From Alligator mississippiensis (taxonomy: Eukaryota > Chordata > Crocodylia > Alligatoridae): a DNA stretch of 64,000 bases. Positions 56,351-64,000 of this stretch are shown piece after piece (positions within the stretch are counted from its first letter, which is position 1; each line of letters starts with the position of its first letter). The translations under genes were made by a program, and so were the position numbers. Under the pieces are notes generated by a model. The model was not told the DNA's origin. It ran no database searches and saw only the letters and a list, made by a program, of their open reading frames with translations. Where the stretch lies: positions 215,233,978-215,297,977 of the forward strand of contig NC_081828.1 of NCBI RefSeq assembly GCF_030867095.1, given 5' to 3'.

Positions 56351-57796
56351 ATAGGATACAATTAAAAGCAAAGGAAACTATAGGAACACGAAAAACCATA
56401 ACTTACCCAGACTATATACTGTTTTAGAAGTCAGAGAAGGATTTCCCATTTGGGAATGCAGTTTTGCCTGTTCACTTTTACATCAAACCCAAAGTTTCAG
56501 CCATTTAACTCTACTTTTAAAGGTATATGGTCAGACAGCTAGAACAATTATAGATTTTCAATGTGACCTACAGCAAACAGATATAATCTAACACTAGTGT
56601 AACTGCTGTATCTGCCGACACCTTGAGGTCCATTGGAAAGCACAACAGTCTCTCAAAATAAGGGGTGGACATGGCAATCATCTATGTCATTGGGATCATG
56701 TACAACTGGACTACAGGATTCATTGGAGCAAACTCTCCTGTTTAACAAAAACAAGCAAACAAACAAACAAATGACCTCCGTATTATGGTTGGTGACCTGA
56801 GACTCAAGAGATCTTGGTTTCAGTCGCAGTCGTTTCCTTTGCCTATTTGAATTATAGGCTCTTCCAGGTGGGGGTGGTTATCTTACACTATGTTTGCATC
56901 ATACGGCGATTTGCATTGGTGTCTGGAGTCCCTAGTGTATATCAATGAGGTGTTTTCTGCTATTGATTTGAAGCGAAGCTGAGCTATCACTTGAGCCTGA
57001 GCAGAAGGACACTAGGATGACAGCAGTAGACAAAGATTGCTTGGAGATACGCAGGATATTGTGGCAGAGAGGAAGGAGAAGAGGTCGAAAATGATTGAAT
57101 AGCTCTTTCAAAAATGTTCTCCACGCAGCTAATAAATGCCAAAGACTTAGGGAGCATCATGAGACACAGAAAGGAAATGGCCAAGATATTAGAGGAGGTT
57201 GATTTGAAAAAGAATAGCTGATCTGCAAGCCAAAGTGTTTACAAAGCATTTTAAATAAGACCCTGTCAACACCCTGGCACTTTGCCTTTAATGCGCCACG
57301 TCGATGACAAATGCCTACAACCTTTGAAAGGCTCATAGCAATGAGCAATCCTGCAGAAGGGGAGGGGAGAGGGCTTGATACTAAGAGCAAGGGCTTAAAC
57401 AATTGGAGGAAATGCATCCGAGATAGCCCTACTCCCCCAGAGTTATCTTCTTACCTAATAAAATGAATCCCCCCTGGACATGTGTGCAATAAAACCTTTC
57501 CTCTACTGGCGTGTTTATGTGATTGGGAACCATGCTCCAGGGGTTCCAGCTAAGCTGATTCCTACCTCCAACTGGCCACCTGGCTCACTCAAATAATTGT
57601 TACTGATACCAATGGACATGCTTTTGCAATAGACGGGCTCGGATGCCCCCTTCCGAGGCTACATCCCTTTATAAGACTTGTCCCGTGAGTAAATGCTTGC
57701 TAGGCTGGGCCTATGACTTATCAGTTGGGATCTGGGGACAACCTATGTTAGAACAACACATAAGTGTACTATATCATGCATATGGTAATAGTGAAT
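56351..57796. other. Unique-looking sequence; possible conserved segment 57,000-57,420
   Basis: No repeat signature from 57,000 to 57,420, with GACAAAGATTGC and TTCTCCACGCAGCTAATAAA-type words. Only comparative data could say whether it is constrained. No supported frame. Confidence 0.3.
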
Positions 57797-57866
57797 TCTG
57801 CATCTGTGTAAAGGATTGCACTAAATGACCTCCAAGGTGCCTTTCAAACAAGTGATTCTCTGATTA
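57797..57866 (+). repeat. CR1 3' tail
   Basis: GGATTGCACTAAATGACCTC, CAAGGTGCCTTTCAAACAAG and TGATTCTCTGATT. Confidence 0.7.
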
Positions 57867-58487
57867 ATTGGCTAGCAATGTTTATGTATTGTCTCCATCT
57901 CTAGTGTGTGCAACAAGAATAACCCAGGTGAATGTCTTTGTCCCTATACTGCAACTAGTCAGTGGATTTTCCTTTAGGGTAAAAAGCATGATTTTTGGAA
58001 CAAAGTTGTTCTGGGATCTTTTTATTGTTGCCACCACGATGTTGTGCACAGCATAGGAACAATCACAAGGTCCTTGAGAAGGCACAAACCTGTTAGATGA
58101 GCTTTACAATACAGGACCTAAATATAGCTTTGAGAAATCACTGTAATCCTATCTGGCCCTGCCCATACCAGTTGGCAAAGCAATTTTATAAACTGCTTCA
58201 GCTCCAACCACATTTCCCATGAACCTGAGCTACCTAAAAATAAAGGCAACTGTGAAGAGGGCTAAATGTATAATAATGCCTTTTTGTATGAGGACAGGCC
58301 CAGCTCCCTTGGTACTGCCTTGATTTTCCCCTGTGATCTCAAGCACCAGCCCTACATGTTGGAAGCCTGTTCCCAAGTCTTTCTGATGGCATGTAAATTG
58401 TAATCACATGGCAAATGAAATATGCGCTGGAGGATCGGTTTAAATTATACCACTGCATCACCTTTACGGTCAAATAGCGAAGTTATG
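57867..58487. other. No recognisable feature
   Basis: No supported frame. Confidence 0.4.
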
Positions 58488-58571
58488 CCAGAAGGAGCAT
58501 GTAGGGTCATTAAGCATCTAAACCCAACACCAGAAAGAGCACATAGGGTCATTAAACATCTAAACCCAATG
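58488..58571 (+). repeat. 42-bp tandem duplication
   Basis: Units 58,488-58,529 and 58,530-58,571 share CATAGGGTCATTAAACATCT-type sequence with about 5 mismatches. In the 68-codon frame at 58,422-58,628 this is a 14-residue repeat (RVIKHLNP), but nothing else supports coding. Confidence 0.9.
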
Positions 58572-59305
58572 CCTTATCCTTCAAATCACAGGGAAAGGCC
58601 AGGTTTCTACAGCTTCCTCCTCAACTGATGAGATGCAATATGGCATAATCCACTGTGAAGCCGAGTTTATGTTAGTGGAAGATGTGGCTCTGAGGAACAA
58701 GACCCATGAAGAATTGCTGTGGGTGTCTACCAGGCATATCCTTCATTTCGGGTATCAAACACGCTCCACTCAGAAACCTTAGGATTATATTTCTAGCTGC
58801 AAATGTCACCTGTATGCGAGCAAATGACCCTGCGATATTAATATTTGGCCTTGTAAAATGTGCCTCTTATAAAGAGATGTGGACATGCATGGATCCTTAT
58901 ACTATTGCTTTTTATCTAGCCTAAGGTGATGGCATTTCAGGGCATAAAGTGGACAATCAATTTGTTATAAAGAAGTTGGCCCCTTGGCTTGTGAGCTATC
59001 CCTGACAAATGCATTCATTGGCCCCCTCCCCAGTTGCATTATTTCAGTTTATAGAAATATTTGCTTTGGTCCCCACCTCCCATTGTAGTGTTGTACAATC
59101 AGTCACTCATGTGATTCCTTTCCCATCTCCTTCCCTGTGAGTGTGTGCATGTAGATTGAGGTCAAATTTGCTCCTGTCCTGGAGTCCAGCTTCAATGGGA
59201 ACGCATTTGGTAGAAAACATGCTCTCTCATCAAGTTCAGCTGTTCCTAAAATGTTCTTCAGGAATTTTCTATATTTGCCCTAAAAGTCCCTCTGACCAGG
59301 ATGAG
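58572..59305. other. No recognisable feature
   Basis: No repeat signature or supported frame. Confidence 0.35.
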
Positions 59306-59890
59306 CAGAGGAATCATAGAAAAGTTAAGTTATCAGGGCCCTTGGGTGGTCATCTAATCCAGCACCCTGCTTAGAGCATTATCCTCACAGACTACAGCAT
59401 CCCAGAGAGGTGTACCTGGATTAGCTATTATAAGCCTTTTGTCTCTCAATGGGTTACTTGTTTCTCCCCCCCACCCTACCCACCTTGCCTCTTCCAGCAG
59501 CCCTCCTTCCTTTTATTTCCCCCCTCCCTACCCTTTGTACTGTGATCCCCGCTTTCTATAATCTTCTCTCAGCACCTAACAGAGTAAACCCTCTACTTAG
59601 GAAAGGTTCATGCTATACATCTCTGATTTAGTTAGCCTATAAGGTAGAAAAATACCTTATCTACCCCATCCCAGCCAAACATTTATCCAAATCCCTTGTA
59701 AAAATATCCAAGGAGGAAGATTCCCACAACCTCTTCCAATGCTTAGCTACCCTCATAGTCAGAAAACTCCTCAATAGCCAAACTACATTTCCTCTGCTAC
59801 AGCTTGAGACTCTTACTCCTAGTCTTGTCCCCTACAGCCATAGAGAATAGCCAATCTCCATCCCCTTTACAAGCACCCTCTGTTATTCGC
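59306..59890 (-). mobile_element. CR1 LINE, subfamily shared with 63.6 kb
   Basis: GAATCATAGAAAAGTTAAGT, GGTGGTCATCTAATCCAGCA, then a C/T-rich part, and 'tgtaaaaatatccaaggagg', 'ctgctacagcttgagactct', 'tagtcttgtcccctacagcc' in complemented CR1 order. Confidence 0.78.
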
Positions 59891-60490
59891 CCTCTCTTAT
59901 ACTCAGGTGGAGCCAATGAACTTGACCTGCTGCTGTGAGTCAGCACAATTTTAATCAGGGGCTTTCTGCAGGATGCTAAATCCTGTTAACAGGATGAGTC
60001 AGCAAGAGAGCTACATGCTGTTGTTGTACATCTGCCCACCAGTTTTTTCATCTAAGCTCTTGGGTATTGCTCCTGCACCGAACTTGGAGACAAGTGAAAC
60101 AGTTTAAACCAGGCTATGAGAAAAGGCAAATAGAAAATAATGATATGCTCTCTGGCCAAATAATCACTGATGCCAAGACTTCTGGAACTGTTGGGATTTG
60201 CATATTTTCATGTAGACCCAGCAACTGTGCAGCAACTCATTGCAAAATGGACCTTGCTACTCTTATTTGCTGATGTACAGGTACTGTGTTCAACCTGCTG
60301 TACAACTATCAGTAGGGGATCAGGGGAAAATTAAGGGTATGCTAGAAATAGAAAGCTATTATGCTCATTGCTGGGCTTTTACCTATTGCTTCTAAAGCAC
60401 CTGGTAGAGGTTACTGTGCCTAGTGAGTTAGTTGCCTTCCCCTACTCATGCAATTGCTAAATAAGCAGGGTTTGAATATGAGGGAATTAA
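59891..60490. other. No recognisable feature
   Basis: No repeat signature or supported frame. Confidence 0.4.
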
Positions 60491-61678
60491 AGGTGAGATT
60501 ACACATTGTCTCCAGTTGTAATTGGATCATGTTAAGAGCACTTAAAGCTTGAATGATCACTCATTACGTCTCATTAATGAGTGCTAAGTGCCCTTAGGTT
60601 ATGTCAGGATTATTTTTGAGCTGGGCTATTTAGCTTGAGTTAAATTAATTTCTGGGTGCTCAACTGAGATGCAACCACCAATCTGCAGTCCTCTAGTATC
60701 CCAGAAGGCCCTGTGCTCCAAGATAGACTAGCTGTCATCCAGATCTCTATGAATTTAGGAATAGCCAGGCAATAGCTGGGTGGGCATGGGATGAATGCAG
60801 AGGGAGGGAAAAGGGGTGAAAGGAGGGTAGGGCAGCTGTGGGGAGGGAGCATGGGGAAGAGTTGAGGAGGGCAGGATTGGGGAGTCAAGTTTGGAGGAGG
60901 GGAAGAGGGAGAAGGAAGGAAGAGGGTGGGGTGGGGACCTGCTGCTACCCAAATCACCTGCTCCACTCTAGATCACTTCTCTGCCACCCTCATTGCTCTT
61001 TTTGCACCACTATTGGTCCCTCCCCTCCTGGATCAGTGCCCTGCTGCCCCATCAGCCTGAGACTGGAGGAGGTACTGGTAGGTAGTTTTCTCCCCCCTTT
61101 GGCTGTTCCTGGAGTCCCTGCAGACCACACCACCCCTGAGTGCCCAGAGCCAGCCACCCCCAAACCCAGTAACTGAAGGTGATGCAGGGTTGGGAAGGAG
61201 GTTATGCAAGGAGCAGCCATGCAGCTGTGGAGCATGGTGAGGGCTGGATCCAGGTATGTAGGGGCAACACCGGCTGCAGGGAGCCTGGGAGCATGCAAGG
61301 AGGTGGAACCTCCTACCAGATCCTCTGCTTCTCTTGAGCTCATTGGGGCAGCAGGGAAGTGAGCCGGGAGTGGAGGGGCTAATCAGAGGGTGGAGAGTGG
61401 TGGATCTGGGAGCTGATGGGGGGCAAGGCAGTGATTTGAGGGGGTGACCCAAAAGCCCTTCCCCCACTCCTCCCTGACCTCTACTTTGCCTAGAGAGCCA
61501 GTGAGTTGGGCAGGCATGGAGAAGACATGCAGGCCCTAGCCAAGCCCCTGCTCTCCAGCCCTCCTGAGCAGTTCATGAACCCTGGACATGCAACTAGTTA
61601 CTAGCACTAGTTAACCCTAACACAGATGAACCTTCCTGAGAATTAGCACTTGTTAACTCTATCGTGTAATCTCACCCC
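60491..61678. mobile_element. Possible non-autonomous DNA element, 1.2 kb
   Basis: GGTGAGATTACAC (60,492-60,504) and GTGTAATCTCACC (61,664-61,676) are perfect inverted 13-mers. Subterminal zones share TTAA/GTGCTAA words (ATTAATGAGTGCTAAGTGCC left; CTAGTTACTAGCACTAGTTA right). The G/C- and purine-rich core, like those of the two hAT elements, makes long spurious frames of up to 144 codons. No duplication identified. Confidence 0.5.
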
Positions 61679-61804
61679 AACACAAGCAGTAGAGAGGCAC
61701 CTTAATCCAGGCTAAAGTCCATCAGCTAAAATGTGGGGACTTCTCTTTAGTGCTCAGCCATAGGATCTTCCTCTGATGCTTTTTTATGTGGTTAGTCTTT
61801 GTCC

Positions 61805-61925
61805 TCCTTATCCAAAAGGACAAGTACCATTAGTCCCATTGTGCAGGTGGTGAAGCTGAGGCACAGAGGCATGAAGTCTCTCAGTGAACTGGAAACAGAA
61901 GGAGCATTTGAGCCAAATTGCCTCA
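61805..61925 (-). repeat. MIR-like SINE fragment
   Basis: GGTGAAGCTGAGGCACAGAG preceded by TTAGTCCCATTGTGCAGGT, minus-strand MIR core. Confidence 0.7.
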
Positions 61926-62189
61926 TTCACCTAGTTTTCTCATCCACTGGGTCCAGGCTGGCATCTCAGGACCACAATTCCCAGGAAGTGCTGAGCTTCT
62001 GCCCACTGCTGTTCTTTAATTTTAGGGGAGGATGGCCAAACAGGTCATGATGTTCAAAAAAGAGGTGCATTAAATTTAACTCCTAAGTACACATTTAAGC
62101 ATAGTGGTCAAATGCTGAGCTCTTGCCAGCAATTGTTGATCTCAGCCCTTTTGAAAATCAGGGTATTCCTTTAAAGTGCCTGAAACCTG
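61926..62189. other. Unassigned; ACCACAATTCCCAGG motif at 61,971-61,985
   Basis: The motif resembles the ACTACAATTCCCAG word bound by ZNF143/THAP11 and also common in DNA transposons. Confidence 0.3.
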
Positions 62190-62840
62190 GGGGCTGCAGA
62201 GAACAATAAGATGAATATGAACAAATGGTGTACCCTTGTTGCAAAGAAAATTAATTGCCTACTGGGCTGCATTATTAGGTGCATTGCCAGCATCCCCTCT
62301 ATTCAGCATTGGCAAAGCTTCATTTGAAGTCCTGTGTCCAGTTTTGGGCCCCCACTACAGAAAGGATGTGGACAAATTGGAGAGATACCAGCGGAGGGCA
62401 ACAAAAATGGTTGTGGAGCTGGGGGACATGACTTGTGAGGAGCGGCTGAGGGACCTGGGCTTACTTAGTCTGGAGAAGGGAGGACCGAGGGGGATTGAAT
62501 AGCAGCCTTCACCTCCCTGCAGGGGGGCTGCAAAGAGGATGGAGCTGGACTGTTCTCAGTGGGGGCAGGTGATGGGACAAGAAGCAATGTGCTCAAGTTG
62601 CAGCAAGGGAAGTTGAGGTTCAATATTAGGAATAATTTTCTCACTAGGAGGGTGGTGAAGCACTGGAACAGGTCACCCAGAGAGGTGGTGGACTCTCCGT
62701 CCTTGGAGGTATTGAAGACCCAGCTAGACAAAGCCTTGGCTGGGATGGAGTTGGAGTTGGTCCTGCTTGGAGCAGGGGGTTGGACTAGATGTGACCTCCT
62801 GAGGTCCCTTCCACCCTCATTTTCTATGATTCTATGATCT
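62190..62840 (+). mobile_element. 5'-truncated CR1 LINE
   Basis: Translation of 62,236-62,502 ends RKDVDKLERYQRRATKMVVE then MTCEERLRDLGLLSLEKG, the post-RT region; 62,559-62,837 gives [20 protein letters not shown] and VKHWNRSPREVVDSPSLEV. The tail ends TTTTCTATGATTCTATGATC. There are stops between the two parts. Confidence 0.95.
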
Positions 62841-62877
62841 ATAAAAATTGAGCTGTCAACCAAATTGTGTAGGTCAC

Positions 62878-62897
62878 TTAAATAAATAAATAAATAA
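62878..62897. repeat. (AAAT)n short microsatellite
   Basis: Four to five units just past the CR1 end. Confidence 0.9.
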
Positions 62898-63540
62898 CGT
62901 CACTTACATTTGTTGCACCTTTGGCTCCTAAGGAATAAATGTAATAAGAAGGACTCCCTTAGATACAGTAGATCCAAATAACCATGGTTACTAATTACTA
63001 ACAAATTAGATACAAATCTTACCAGTGTAAAATGCACTCTTGTTTGGGTGGGGTTCTGGCAGAGTTTCAAAACACAGAACACAACAGGTGTGTCTAGAGG
63101 GCTCCCGAACTATGTAAAGGTTTACTGCCCAGTTTCTGACAGCTTGCCAGCTTTACTTGCATAGCACATAACTTTTCCCCAAAAACAGACATTTAAAATT
63201 GGGAAACATTTCTGAAGTCTGGAAGCTGATTTCTGCATTAGAATTAAAGCATGGAGATGGGTAATAACTCCCAGGGCTGTCCTTTCCCAATCAAGAATAG
63301 AGGGGAAAAATGCAGTTGCAATGTCCCAGTTAGTCTTAACCTTTTCACAGTTCCTGACAAATTGACAGCAGCTTTTGGCTGAGCGTGACTGGAAACATCT
63401 TTTTCCCACTCCCTTGTTCAGTTTTCTCAAAAGAAATCATGTTTCTTATTTGGGGGGCATATGAAATGCTAGAAAATATGGTATATCTCTATCCCAATAA
63501 TATGCAGTGCTTGGTATGCATTATTAGAATCCTCCATTTC
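62898..63540. other. No recognisable feature
   Basis: No supported frame; the 102-codon minus frame at 63,122-63,430 has no motif. Confidence 0.4.
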
Positions 63541-63544
63541 TCAA

Positions 63545-63745
63545 AATCTCAGTAGGGTTATCCAGGCCCTTGAGTGGTCATCTAATCCAGCCCCCTGTTT
63601 AGGGCATTACCATCACTGACTACAGCATCCCAGAGAAGTTTACCTGGATTAACTATTATAAGGCCAGCCTAGGTATAGTGAAATCTGCCTGCAGCTTTGT
63701 GAGGGGAAAACTAATTCTTCACCCTTTATACTTCCCCTCCCCTAC
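63545..63745 (-). repeat. CR1 fragment, subfamily shared with 59.3 kb
   Basis: TGAGTGGTCATCTAATCCAG, GACTACAGCATCCCAGAGAA and CTGGATTAACTATTATAAGG closely match 59,330-59,430. Confidence 0.75.
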
Positions 63746-63789
63746 CAGCCCTCTCACTCACAAGAAAGGCAAAGAGAAGAGGCTGCTAA

Positions 63790-64000
63790 AAAGGCAACTT
63801 GGGTAAATCCAATATTTTTTATTAGACCAACTCAAATAGTTGGACATTTTTTTTCTTAGCAAGCTTTCAGGCCCAAAAGCTTGCTACAAAAGATTTTTTT
63901 CCCTAACTATTTTAGTTGGTCTAATCAAAGATATTGGGTTTAGCCAAAAAACCTTGTCTTCCTATGTCCTTAGACCAACACGGCTACAACTTACACCCCT
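63790..64000. mobile_element. Head-to-head inverted pair of PLE terminal repeats
   Basis: 63,790-63,868 is a minus-strand copy (TTGGGTAAATCCAATATTTT, TTAGACCAACTCAAATAGTT). 63,880-64,000 is a plus-strand copy (CTATTTTAGTTGGTCTAATC, CCTTGTCTTCCTATGTCCTT, AGACCAACACGGCTACAACT). They meet at AGCAAGCTTTC-AGGCCC-AAAAGCTTGCT, so the junction is a palindrome at the hammerhead-like stem. The plus copy ends at the window edge near CTTACACCCCT. Confidence 0.8.

Noticed and set aside
60490..60640. Conserved enhancer with ATTA cores
   Set aside because: Better explained as the left end of an element with GGTGAGATTACAC inverted repeats.
61033..61467. 144-codon minus frame
   Set aside because: Falls in the G/C-rich core of a probable DNA element; an overlapping 117-codon frame exists in another phase.

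Overview
This is vertebrate, non-coding, repeat-rich DNA. I found no credible host protein-coding exon, tRNA, rRNA or CRISPR array. The open reading frames are short and scattered and mostly lie inside decayed transposons or simple repeats. The repeat mix points to a non-avian sauropsid, most likely a crocodilian. It has many 5'-truncated CR1 LINEs ending in the tail 'GGTTGGACTAGATG...TTCTATGATTCTATGA', abundant palindromic MITEs with TCTACACATG termini, hAT MITEs, Penelope-like element (PLE) relics, a Tx1/L1-like LINE tail and old CORE-SINE/L2-type debris. The species call is an inference from repeat style only; the window could be an intron or an intergenic desert. Layout: 0-10 kb holds one intact palindromic MITE, a CR1 carrying a hAT insertion at 4.3 kb, a (TA)n tract, a second hAT relic at 6.7 kb and a MITE fragment at 8.3 kb. 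10-20 kb holds a MITE with CACAG target duplications, a 795-bp hAT with a perfect 8-bp duplication (13.8-14.6 kb), a decayed minus-strand LINE RT C-terminus (14.7-15.4 kb), a hairpin MITE and a CR1 with recognisable ORF2 sequence (16.5-17.2 kb). 20-26 kb holds a minus-strand PLE relic with a GIY-YIG-like domain and a hammerhead-like hairpin, two PLE terminal-repeat fragments, and two MITEs of one subfamily. 26-31 kb holds a 140-bp GATA tract touching a CR1 tail, a possible LTR element with two minisatellites, and further GATA and CA tracts. 33.7-35 kb is a nest: a 1-kb hAT inside a palindromic MITE. 38-48 kb holds four more MITEs (one with a CR1 inside), the Tx1/L1-like LINE tail and an internally deleted CR1. 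49-64 kb holds CR1 tails (two in tandem), a CR1 split by a hAT, a 1.2-kb element with inverted ends, and a head-to-head inverted pair of PLE terminal repeats at the window end. Functionally the window is a record of transposition; no genes work together here. The most informative signals are the recurring 5-bp C...G target duplications around the palindromic MITEs, the nested insertions that give a relative chronology, and the PLE relics with hammerhead-like motifs.
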